DNA of 64,000 nucleotides. Origin: Cliona cf. orientalis (taxonomy: Eukaryota > Porifera > Demospongiae > Clionaida > Clionaidae). Where the stretch lies: assembly GCA_963930775.1 (NCBI GenBank), contig OZ005699.1, positions 9,135,501-9,199,500 of the forward strand, in the 5' to 3' direction. Position numbers and translations under genes: made by a program. A model generated the notes under the pieces. It had not been told where the DNA came from. It worked only from the letters and a program-made list of their open reading frames with translations, and made no database searches. Positions 11,045 to 22,400 of the stretch are shown here, piece after piece (position 1 is the stretch's first letter; the number at the start of each line of letters is the position of its first letter).

Positions 11045-12615
11045 ATAACTGAACGTAAAACTGGATTTAGCTTCTATTTTTTTTAATTGATGGTATTAAT
11101 TTTAAAATTAGATTAAAATAAAAATCAGTCAAAATACAGTATGTTGGTGAATGGTGACCTCTGTGAGGAATGTCTCATCCAGTACACATAATCTAGTGAG
11201 TGCATACGAGAAAGAGAGAGAGAGAGAGTGTGTAAATCTCAGGTTCCCCATTCATGCATATAAATTGTATCAAGCCAGGTTCAAGGCCAGCAGTGACTGA
11301 GACAACTGGACCATAATCTATTAATCTTCTGTTTTGTGGCATCAGTGAGCACTGTGTCATGTGATCACAGCACAACACAAGTTGGCTCAGACAAGAGGTG
11401 TCAGAAAAGAATTTTGGTTTAAAAACAATCATCACTTGCCACCATGAGATACGTACTACATAGGCAAAGTATATTATAGGCTGATTGCAAAAATCACCGG
11501 AACCCCCAAAAGTTCTCTCTTTAACTACTGACTACCCAAAACCAAATCTCTCTGTGTCTCCTTACCTCCATCACATCTTCTCTCTCGTCCATGTTAGCCC
11601 CCTCACTCTTGAGAGAAATTGCATGTTTGTTTTGCTGGAAAGTAAGGATTATGAACAATACACAACTACAGTACCCCACTCCACCTCCATGATCCTCAAG
11701 TAGGCTATCCTTTAATATTATAAAATTTTTTTGAATATTTATACTTTCCAAGATCTTATCAATAAAATAATAATGCATGGTTTTTGGTGCACAATAATTA
11801 TCGTACTGTGCATGTAGCCAAGCCCACTTCGGTCAGTACAGCATAACTTCTAGTCAAGACATTCATTTTTTCCTTTAAATAAGATAAGTTAACCCCTTGA
11901 CTACTATCTTCATGCTCTCAAATGCTACAGAATTCGTAAGTATAACCACATCGGCCAACATCCCTCCCCCCCCCCCCAAGTCAAGCAACTTCTCACCAGA
12001 GCAGTTTCTATCTTGGTAAATTCTCAGTGTTTTTCACCCTTCTATATTCTTATTCTTATCTTCGATTCAAGCTCATGCTCTTGATTCATTCTTGAAGCTT
12101 CTATTTCGTCTGCTTCATCCTAAAACATTACTTGATGCCCATTCTGAAACTTCATGATTTCATTCTTCATGTTTCTATTTTCTGGCCCCAATTCTGAAAC
12201 TTCATATTTTCATTCTTGAAGCTTCTATTTTCTGGCTTCGTCATAAAAACTTGAAACGCATTTCTGAAACTTCGTCTTGGAAGCTTCTTGGCTTCTGATT
12301 TCAAATTTTCAACACACATACTCTTAGCTGGGAGGGGTATGAAAGAGAACAGTATTACAGAGCGGCAAGTAGCCACATTCAAACAAAATATCAAAAAATG
12401 CCAACACCAATCAAAATGTTCAGGTTTTATTCTATGTACATACATAGCTCTAAATGCATGCTAAGGTGCTCAGCTTTATAAGGTATATATAGACACGAGG
12501 GGGCATAGGTATTAGTTTCGGTATATAGAGCAAGTCATAATGTTACATGTTACTATTTTTAGTACGTATAGAGTATGATGTAATGTAGTCCAGAGAGAAA
12601 TAGCAAGGACCCCTC
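11045..12615. other. Convergent intergenic region between PTER copy 3 and TRA2
   Basis: Holds the duplicated PTER 3' flank to about 11460, a C14 run at about 11966, and an irregular repeat at about 12085-12290 built from phrases such as cttgaagcttctattttctgg and attctgaaacttca. No convincing coding exon is seen. Small ORFs here have no family resemblance. Confidence 0.6.
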
Positions 12616-14922
12616 TCAGTAGCGACTGCCTCGGCTCGAACGACCTGAAAAAATGTAAAAAAAAAAAATTGTATTACGAATCTTTTCTTTGATCTTACCC
12701 TCTGAATCTCTCTCCCTCCAAGTCGTCTTCCTCTTACCTCTGTCATAGTAGTCGTCGTCGTCGTACCTCCCCCCTCCCCCTCCCCCTCCTCGGTCGTCGT
12801 AGGAGGAGCGGGTCGGTTTGCCCATGTAGACGCCGGGGGTTGGAGTGTGAGCCCGCTTGGTTATTGAGTAGTCCACTCTGATCTTACGACCGTCAAGCTC
12901 AAGACCATTGCAGCGCTCCTTCGCCTGTAAAAAAAACAGAAAATTTTATTTCAGAATTTTATGACAGGTAAGGGGGGAGGATGAAGTTTTAAGAAAGAAG
13001 GGGACATCCCGATAATTTGTAGATGGGGGCCTTGTAGATACAAACATGGTTGTAAGCAAACTATAATACACATGTATGGTAAACCACACACACCATATAA
13101 GGAGGTTAAGCCTTATCAGTTTTGTGGTATGTCATTTTCCCAATCCCCATTCCAATTCCAGCTACACATAAACTATCCAAGTCACTACGTACAATAGTAT
13201 ACCACCCTCCATGGAATCCTATGACTAAAATAATAACGTAATTTTTCCCAATACCCAATCCACCACATCATACTAATATTCACATCACACAAAAAAAACA
13301 ACAAACTAACGAATCGATGCTTTACAGTAGATTGGGCCACCACTATAATCTAAAGGAATTTCTCTTTTCACTTACATCGATGGCGTCGTCAGTATCTTCA
13401 TAGTAGATGAAAGCAAACCCCCTAGACCTCCCCGTCTGGTGATCGTAGACGACCTGGACTTGCTCGATTGGGCCATACTTTGAGAACATCTCCCTCACCT
13501 CCTTCTCCCCCGTGTACAGGCTCAGCCCAAACACACCGACCACTCGACACGGACTGGGGTTGAACTGAGAGTGAAGATCAAAGAATGAGATAATGCCAAC
13601 AGATATTGAAAGAGCTGGGTGCATGATGATGGTGAACTAATCACAGTTTTGATAGAATGTGGATGTGGTTGGTTGATTCTGAAAGTTGGCTTGAACAGAA
13701 TAGGCACGCAACACATACTAATGTCATGTGATTGCTGATTTGTTCGCGAATTCGCCCATGACTCCCTTCATTATCAGGCTATGTACCCTATGATCATCTA
13801 CACTCTTCCCATAACTGATAATTTGCCTACAAAAATTTTGGTTGCTAGGGAATTACACACAAAATAACACTCGGTATCTCTCACTCTGTTTCCCTGGTGC
13901 CTTCTCCTGTTAGACATTGGAGATCTGCTTCTATTCCTGCCTCTTCCATACTTCTTCCTGGCATAAGGAGAGTAGGAACGGCTCCTCGATCGAGAGTTCC
14001 GTCTATGCCGTCTAGAACGGGAATGGGATCTTGATCTGGAACGGGAATAGGACCTGGAGTATGAGCGCCTGCGTCCTCGTCGAGGTGGTGGACTGCGGCT
14101 TGGGCTGCGGGAGTAACCTTTGCCCCTTGGGGGAGGGGAACGGCTGTAGCTTCGACTACGAGGGGAGCGAGACCTACTAGGAGAACGAGAGACCGACCTG
14201 AGAGGGAGGGGGAGGAGAGAAAGAGAGGGTAAGAGGGAGGAGCAAAAATAGCATCAGTATGTGTACACATGATCTTCAGTTATACAAGTGTCAAATGTGT
14301 CACTGTTCACCTTGATCTGTAGGGTGAGCCACCATAGTCACCTCTGTCTGGACTCCTGCTCTGTTTTGGAGAGGGAGGGGGGGGAGGAAGAAAAGTTCAT
14401 ATACTCAAATCAAATTATACATACAGTACACTTAATTTCAAACATGGGCGGGCCACTCAGCTACTCATTTATGTACCCAGTACCCAGCCCCATCTTGTAA
14501 ATGGCCTTGTCCATTCTTTATAGTATCATAGTATCAAAGAGGTAGTCTGAATTTTTCAGATATGAACTGTCAGATTTATTCAGAGCAGAGGTGACACAAA
14601 CTAAAACAAAAATTTTTAATAATTTTGACACCTCCGTAAATCAGCTCATACTCTCTCTCCCTCCACACGCCTCATTTAATAATTGTCCATTTTATAATTA
14701 CATATAACGGACCCTCCGCTCTAGATATTTTATCTCAATCCTTCAAACAAGGTTCTACTATAAAACGGGCAAAAATGGAAAAGGGTGTTTTGGCCTCATA
14801 TCAATATTAAAAATCGCTAGCGTGTACGTACATTTTGTTGGTTAATGGTGTAATCAAACAACAGGTGTAGTTTTTACGTACACTGGACATCGACTTACCC
14901 CGTATCGACCTTCTCCCGACAT
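12616..14922 (-). CDS. TRA2: Transformer-2-type splicing factor (RS domain plus RRM)
   Basis: A sequence-specific nuclear splicing activator binding purine-rich exonic enhancers. Six exons: 14899-14922 (start MSGEGRYG), 14311-14360, 13885-14197, 13376-13564, 12738-12924, 12616-12644, all in phase, 263 aa (human TRA2B 288). Residues about 9-129 are an Arg/Ser domain with many RS, SR and SYSRS dipeptides. The RRM covers about 132-210, with RNP2-like VFGLSL and RNP1-like RGFAFIYY, then [16 protein letters not shown] and the Tra2 signature [13 protein letters not shown]. The C-terminus is a Gly/Asp/Tyr-rich tail ending RGSRY, so the second RS domain is much reduced. A second in-phase donor at 12699 would add 13 codons after residue 253. 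The Kelch/Death gene ends about 280 bp upstream on the same strand. Confidence 0.93.
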
Positions 14923-15204
14923 CACGACAACCTATTTTGACAGTGAAACGATTGTAAAATAACACTGGATGCTGTCCTTTTTAATACTCCGCCCACAAAT
15001 GCAACCGCGCATAGCCGCCATTTTTATTGAAGCACGTGCTTTTCACTGCGCATGCTCAGTACTCTTGTCTCTAGCCTCGCACCCGGTACCCAGGAATTCA
15101 GAGCTCGCAATGACCTAAAATATACATGACTTTTGTGTGTAATAAATATTGATGAAGAGAATATGAAAATAATTTCTGCTGGAATATCACTTGTCTGGCG
15201 TAGG

Positions 15205-18200
15205 CTAGTTTTGGTGTGGGGGGACATGATACTTGGTTCTCAGTTGATCTGCAAGGTTTTGATCTCCTAGCACTTCAACAGCCTCAGCAATGGCTGCCCA
15301 CGAGGGAGGAGGGGAAACTCTCGTCAGCCAGATCATCAGCATCTCACGAAGACAATCATCAGGTGCATGATTTTCAGCAGTCTTGATGGCATCCAGTCTC
15401 CCCGTATCTACGTCAAGGAGGACACCAATGTTCATCCATTTTGCAGCTTTGTTGTAGAGTTCCCTCAGGAGGTCTTTTAGCTTTGGTTTCTCTGCAAAGG
15501 TATATAGCAAAGTGGAATAGAACTAGAATGGAATTAGTAAGGTAGCTACAATGGTTTTATGGTCTTTTAGTTTCCACTCACTGAGTTTTGTATCCATCCC
15601 ATTGGCTGAAGACGGACCAGCTGTGGATGCACCCGGTTCAGATGCATCCAGTCTACTTCTCTTAATAGGAGGGGGATCTAGATGATCTGTATGATAGTGA
15701 TTACTGTATTAACTAGAGCTCTGTAGAGCACATACCCCGTGCGCTCTGTAGCCACTGTAGCGTAGTACTGCGACACTCTGCGGCATAGCTGTTTTATGAC
15801 CTGACGACCCTTTCCAACACTGAGCTTGAGCATGCGCAGTCGCATCAGCATGCTAAAGGAGTGGGTGTGGTTGACAAACCACAGGCATGTTGAACAACAG
15901 AAAATGCACTATTTGTAGCACTAGTAAGCCTTTTTGAGCAATTCGATGCATGTACAAACCAGTTTTTCGTCGATATCTATCGATTGGATGTGCATATAGC
16001 ACGCACAGACGCCTAGAACTCGAGATCTGGCGATTTTCGTGCCAACGACGACAACAACAACAACAACGACAGATGGATAAACCGATTGCTTTACCCCTTG
16101 CGCATGCACGTGGGGTAATAATACTGGTATTTATCACAGTGAGTATCATTTTAGTAGAATCTGATTGTAAGTTTGTCTGGCATACCTGCTGCAGATAAGT
16201 CTCCTAATGCCTCTGCAGGTTGTGAATTAGGATCTGGAAAACAAAAAAGGGGGTAAGAGAAAGCAGAATCCTGATTGCATGAGACTATCACAATGCCATG
16301 GTCGGTATAATAATTATTATTTTGCATACCTTCAGCAGGAAGATCAATGGTGAATACATCATGTGGATATTTAGCTCCTTCTAACTTGACTCGATGATTT
16401 AACAGCGGAATTTTCTTTCTCCTTCCCACCACTTGAGCCTTCAGCTGGCAGCATGGAGTCAACTTGCCCTCTCTGAAGTTGTCCACCTGCTTCTTGGTCA
16501 CCTGAGGTTGTAGCCAGTGAGGGAAGTTGGTTGCTATGCTGGGTGGATATGGTGTACACAAGAACTCACCACAGGGCGTCTCAGTGGTGTGATCTTCCAG
16601 CCCTGGATAGAGAGACCGTCTATGGGAATGTCCAGGGAGATGGCATCTGCCTCAAATTCTACTGGTTGGTGAGGGCCAACTAGAGCACCTTTCTTACTGT
16701 ATTTAATTTCTATGGCCTTGACACAGTAATGCATAATAATTATATACCTCAGCGCTAGCAGTACTGACTCACTGTTAAATGAGCATCTGTATTCCAGGAT
16801 ACTACAAAATCTATATCTTGTTTCCGACTTTTCTGAATCAAAGGCATGTAGAAAAGCCTTGAACAGTATTCCCTGTCGATGTCCTCTGACCCCTCTTGTC
16901 TTGCTCCCACTCCAGAGAAACTGTTCAGTTCAATGACTCCATAGGAGCTGTGGCTGGTGAAGTTACCCCCCGGTAGCTGTTTGAAGGTGTAGGGGAGCTG
17001 TTTCTGACTGCAAACAGCTCGAACAAAACTTAGATCAGTAATATTATCCGACTTGGCACAGTGTTGGATTTCCACTGTGATTGGTTTAGTGAACTTGCGC
17101 ACATCCTCACAGCGCAGCCAGAAGATGGCACTGACCAGATGGGAGTTCTCAGGGAACTCATACTGGCCAGCAAGAGAGGCCTTGATGTTGATGGTGCACT
17201 GCTCCATGCCTTCTGGCAGACAGCCCTTAGGGATGTTGAGCCTCAGGCCATAGCCAGGCCAAGTGATTTGCTGATTATGAGAAGAGTAGATCACTACAGT
17301 TATTTCTCCACACACTTCTACACCACGCAAGTTCCAGGTGGCTGTGGACATGTAGCTAGCTCCACAAACTATTGCAGTGATAGAATGAGATGACATACCA
17401 GTAGTGGGTTGAGCAGACGTTGTCTCAGCTTTGGTTACTGGGACAGCTTCTTCCTTGATCTCCTTCTTCACTGAATGGAGAGCATGTGGCTCTCCTTCAA
17501 GAGTAAGTGGTTCCTGTTTGGGCTCTGTCTTCATGCCAGGAAGGAGAGCAACTGGCTTCTCTTCATGTATGAACGGTTTAGTGTCTCTCTGATCATCTTC
17601 TACAAGCAAACACACACATTATGCATACACACACTGAACAAGCAGAGGCTATTGTCAGTACATGTACAATGGACATACCTTCCTTCTTGATTGGTATTTG
17701 TGATAAATCGTTAACTGTATGCTCAAGATCGTCAATCCTCTGCTGTTGTGTAGCCATTTGCTGCTTCAGTTGAAAAATCACATCATCTCTCAGGCGTATC
17801 TGCTCATCCACTTCTTCATCTCCTAGAACACAGCACACACTCACATGCAATGAGAGTAGCTACAGCTGACACTATCCCTCCAGCTCACCATGTGTTCCTC
17901 TAGTAGGGGAGAGCTCCTCTGTTGCTCCGGCACTGAGGTAAGTCTCCATCCTCTGAGCTAACTCATCCTGGTCGAGGAGACGAATGATCAGGAGAAGATT
18001 TCGCCACGATGGAGGTAACCATGGCTTGCCGCTTATCCAATAGTTTAACACTCCATTCAGATCTGCGTTAAAGAACAATGATAGACCAAGGATATGCTGA
18101 ATGTGGCGAGTGTGGTTGGTCAGTGTTGTCATCACTGGGATACCAGCAGTCGATTCCAGTGAAGACACAGCTCTCAGGGTAAATGGACTCTCCGGATCAA

Positions 18201-18291
18201 AAGATGTCACTGCAGTATGAATGAGTTAACCACACCCTTTATTACCTATAATAGAAGTACATGAGTATGTATAAAACTGTTATTATTTTTT

Positions 18292-18324
<33 letters not shown>

Positions 18325-19337
18325 GGGGGGGATGCTAGGACATGGATTATGAAGCTACTTAACAGTGTAATTCTAATACTTACATTTGAGTCTAGATTGG
18401 CATGCTATCTGTCTAGTCATAATCATCAACTCATTGGAAGAGACAAGTACAGCACAGGGAACAACAGTAAAAACAAAATTAATTGGCATTGATGGAGCAT
18501 CTGCCGTGTGTACCCAGGACTGGGTGTGGAAGGAGTAGACATAGAGAGATGTGATGGTGGTACCAGTTGATCTCACTTTTACTGCAACCAGCCTGTTTCC
18601 AAACACAGTAGGAAAGCACCATACACCAGGAGCATCGGTCAGTCTCTTCCATAGAGATGATGGCTGTGAGGTCTCACTGGGTTGACAGCTGGCTATGAGC
18701 GAGTCCAGGGAGGCAGAATAAACAATCCCTCCTCTTCCCATCACGTACCAGTAACCATTGAAGACAGTGGACCTTATGGCATTCAGCGTCTGAGGTGGTT
18801 GTTGTGCACTTGCCCAGTGATGACCATTGTACACATAAACATTGTTTGGATAATCACCAATCACCAGGAGATGGTCTCCATGACTCACAGCAGATACATT
18901 AGCATGTGGTGTTGGCATAGGAGGAAGAGTTTCCTGCCACTGACCATTTTCACTCAATGTCCACAGTTTATTAGTAGGTCGCCCCTCAACATTCTCACCA
19001 ACATACTCCCTCCCTCCGATTAGTACCAGCTGGGAGTGGTAGGTGGTGAGGCCAAAATTATAAACAGGAGTATCTAGCATAGTCCATATATCAGTAGCTG
19101 GGATATAGATATAGAGTCTGGCCTGATCTCTTATACTTTCTGATGTCTCTCCTCCCCCCACATAGACAGTGTCCTTCAGCCATACTGCATGGGCATAATC
19201 ACCAACATCCACAGGCGGTCCCCTACACTGCGTCCACTCCAGTGAAGCAAAAGGGTGGAGGATATCAACCTGGATAAGACTAACCACCTCAACGCTTAAA
19301 TCTTTAATATACCAGTTGATCTGCTTACTCTCTCCAT
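15205..19337 (-). CDS. Kelch / death-like / coiled-coil / ZU5-UPA / Death multidomain protein
   Basis: Ten-exon model, 987 aa: 19329-19337 (start, inferred), 18384-19287, 17889-18209, 17679-17822, 16773-17599, 16570-16716, 16330-16501, 16186-16233, 15582-15686, 15205-15491, all phases consistent. Residues 4-300 form a Kelch-like beta-propeller (blades with VYVGGGE, LVLIGGRE and LLVIGDYP). Residues 305-411 contain a helical segment resembling the second half of a death domain. A coiled coil covers 412-455 and a Lys/Glu-rich linker 460-555. ZU5 spans about 555-690 (YGLRLNIPKGCLPEGM) followed by a UPA-like region to about 840. A canonical Death domain is at 892-987 (LLDVDTGRLDAI, PPPSWAAIAEAVE, LGDQNLADQLR). 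ZU5 with Death is the UNC5/PIDD/ankyrin theme. The Kelch fusion is unusual. Probably a cytosolic adaptor; function unknown. The first exon and its 41-nt intron are the weakest part. Confidence 0.8.
15715..16119. mobile_element. Non-autonomous TIR element, family 1 copy B (intron of the Kelch/Death gene)
   Basis: Begins agagctctgtagagcacatacccc and ends gcatgcacgtggggta. It carries the same internal phrase ataaaccgattgctttaccc as the copy in the PTER intron, after a caacaacaacaacgaca run. It is about half the length of copy A, which has an internal tandem duplication. It lies wholly in the intron between the exons at 15582-15686 and 16186-16233. Confidence 0.6.
18294..18323 (+). repeat. G30 homopolymer in an intron of the Kelch/Death gene
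   Basis: Thirty G, then A and seven more G. On the sense (minus) strand this is a C run about 85 nt upstream of the acceptor of exon 3. Confidence 0.95.
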
Positions 19338-19449
19338 TGATCTCGAGCTGCGTTCAAATCTAGATATGGGCGTGGTCGTGGTTAAGTCCCAACAAAAGGG
19401 GTGGAGTCTGTGAACGGCATGTTTGGCAAAGATCGTCAGGGACAAAACC
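19338..19449. promoter_or_regulatory. Compact bidirectional promoter, Kelch/Death and TMTC genes
   Basis: Only 112 bp separate the proposed start codons of the minus-strand Kelch/Death gene and the plus-strand TMTC gene. It must hold both 5' UTRs or promoters unless one has distant non-coding exons. It is GC-richer than its surroundings (gggcgtggtcgtgg). No TATA box was seen. Confidence 0.5.
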
Positions 19450-22400
19450 ATGCTGAACTTCTCTGCCGTCTTTCTCCTCTCCCTCGCCTGCTACCTGAAC
19501 AGCCTGAGTGGGGAGCTAGTCCACGATGACATCTTTGCCGTGCGCGACAACCAAGACCTGCGCTCGTCCACGCCCATCGTGCAGCTGCTCCGTGACGATT
19601 TTTGGGGCGAGCCGATGAGTAGCGCCGTCAGCCACAAGTCGTACAGACCTCTTACAGTGCTCACATTCAGGATGAACTACGCTCTCCACGAGCTGCAGCC
19701 CTGGGGCTATCACGTGGTCAACGTCCTGCTGCACGGATTATCTACGATTCTGTTTGGCATAATGTGTCGTAAGGTGGTGTGGCCGTGGAGAGATTGTGGG
19801 CGGGGCTCGAGGGAGGGGCTTATCTTCACTGCCATGATGCTGTTTGCAAGTCATCCTGTGCATACTGAAGCTGTGAGTGACACTTGATAAGCTGAAAGAA
19901 AAACATAACTGACAAAAAGCATACCCTAATGCACATGTTACTCCTCAAAAATAATTATGTATAGATGACTGGTCAGGGGATTTCCCCTAGATCTGATTTG
20001 GATTTGCTTGCTCTTCCTTTTAGGTGACTGGCATTGTAGGCAGAGCAGATCTCTTATCGTGTGTGCTCTTTCTCCTCTCTCTCCTTTTCTTTCACTTCAG
20101 TGCAGCAGCTACAAATATCAGTACATCTAACTCCATGATTACTAAGGTAAGGACAGTACTGATTAAAATTTATGAAACGTTGGGAATGGAGCCTCAGAAT
20201 GAAGCCAATTGTCCTCCTAAATGTAGAGGTCCTCTTTTTTTTTCAAAATTCATGCCATTTGTACCAATACTTTATCAATGTCCTAGGGGATCGATCAATA
20301 ATATTAATTTTAGTGAGCCTGGATACAAGGCTAGCTATATAGCATTGGGGATCATGGAATTGCTGGGGTATCTCTTGCATTGTTGCATCTTCTTGCAGTT
20401 GTTCTTTTCGTTACTGTGTGGAGCAGCTGCCATGCTGTGTAAGGAACATGGAGCCACTGTGCTAGGGGTGTGCATGCTGTACGACATACTCATTCTCAAC
20501 AGGGATAACATAATAAGGTACAAAGAATATCCAAATCAGATCATGTTCTGCACAGTAATACTCAGCAATATTTTCTTTGTGTGTGTGTGGTTAACCAACG
20601 GTATGTTGCATCATAGAAAATAATGTAATTCCAATAATTATTCCTCGTAGTTGCTTCAAACTATAATTTTCATTGATGAGTGATATGTTTCATGTACAAA
20701 GTATTTATATTTTTGTGCAGGTGTATGAAGGCTAGAGACTGGTTCTCTCCCTCCCTTCGTCCTCTCTACTTGAGAAGCTTTCTCCTCCTTGTCACCACAT
20801 CCCTCCTGCTAGCATTCCGTGTCTGGCTACTCCACGGACATCTACCTCACTTCTCAGCTCAAGATAACCCCGCTTCGTTTGCCGAGAGCCTCACTACTAG
20901 AGTACTCACCTATGCTTACCTCTACTTCTTCAATGCAAAGTAAATCAGTAGGATTATAAAGTAATTTGGAACCCTATGGGGATACCCCTGTAATGTTTTT
21001 AAATCAATATGGTATAAGATTCCAGCTTGCTAGGTATAGAATTCCCCCTTGACCATAGTGGCATGCAATAGTAGGTAAGGGGTCGTTTCAAGCAGTGCTG
21101 TTTTAGGTAAAGATCATCATTAAATTTTTTCATTTCATGCATGTGTGCAGGTTATTGGTGTTTCCATCAACTTTATGTTATGACTGGCAAATGGGAAGCA
21201 TACCATTGGTCGAAACATTCTTTGATTTACGAAATCTTGGCACTCTTGCTTTCTTTGTCTTTCTCCTCTCCCTCTCTCTCGCCTCATTGATTGGGCGGAG
21301 CTCTCCGAAAGGTCATCATAGGGTCACCCTGCTTGGTCTAAGTTTTCTGGTCGTCCCGTTCCTCCCAGCCTCAAACCTCTTCCTGAGGGTTGGCTTTGTC
21401 GTGGCAGAGAGAATCCTCTACATACCAAGGTATACATACATGTATAAATCTATTATACCAGGAGTACATTACAATAATTGTAATGTACTCCTGATAATAC
21501 ATATAGCTCATAATTATTATACCGGTACACGACTGTATATATGTCATCAAGGTTAGCTCCATTGAGCACATTAATTTAATTTTTGACAACCATGTGATAA
21601 CTTTGTCAGATTAATTACTCTGCTCTATGTTCCCCCCTCCCCCTCACCCCATCAACTATTACTCCAGTCTAGGTTACTGCATCTTGGTTGCTCAAGGTAT
21701 CCACACTCTCTCACAGAAGCTCAGTGCCAAGTCCACCTCTCGTCAGCGCCACATCGCTATCTCTCTCACTCTCCTTCTTGTAGCTGTGTTCTCCCTCAAG
21801 ACTGTAGATAGGAATCGAGTATGGGAAACCAGAGAATCACTGTTTAAGTAAGTCCCATTCTCATGTCACATTCTTACTTTTACTCTACTCCTTAGCAGTA
21901 ATTTATACCTCTCACTGGAAAAATATTTCATGTACTCTTTTCATAAAAATAGTTACAGCTTGCTGCATCTTCTATGGGAATATTTTTTCTACAAAATTTA
22001 ATAATAATTGGCAAAAATTAGTGAAAACATTTTTGCCTTGCTATACAAATTATTTGACATTAATTTTTATATTGAAAGCTCCCAATGTAATGATCAATTC
22101 TTCTGATTTCAGATCGGGTCTCTCTACTGTACCAGGCAACGCTAAAGTTCACTACAACTATGCCAACTTCCTCAAAGACTCCGACCGAACCCAAGAAGCT
22201 GTCCACCATTATCAAGTGTCTCTTCGGCTAGCTCCAGACCACGCCGTCTCTCATAACAACCTCGGCACCTTGCTTGAAGGAAGGGAGGCAGAGCTTCACT
22301 TCAGAGAGGCTGTGAAACACAACCCTCAACACTACAAGGCCTTCTACAACTTGGCAAGAAATCTAGAGTATGTTCATTTATACCATAGATCACAGATCTT

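Noticed and set aside
16502..16569. Apparent frameshift in the ZU5/UPA region
   Set aside because: Explained by a 68-nt intron (gtgagt...cctcag) that restores phase exactly.
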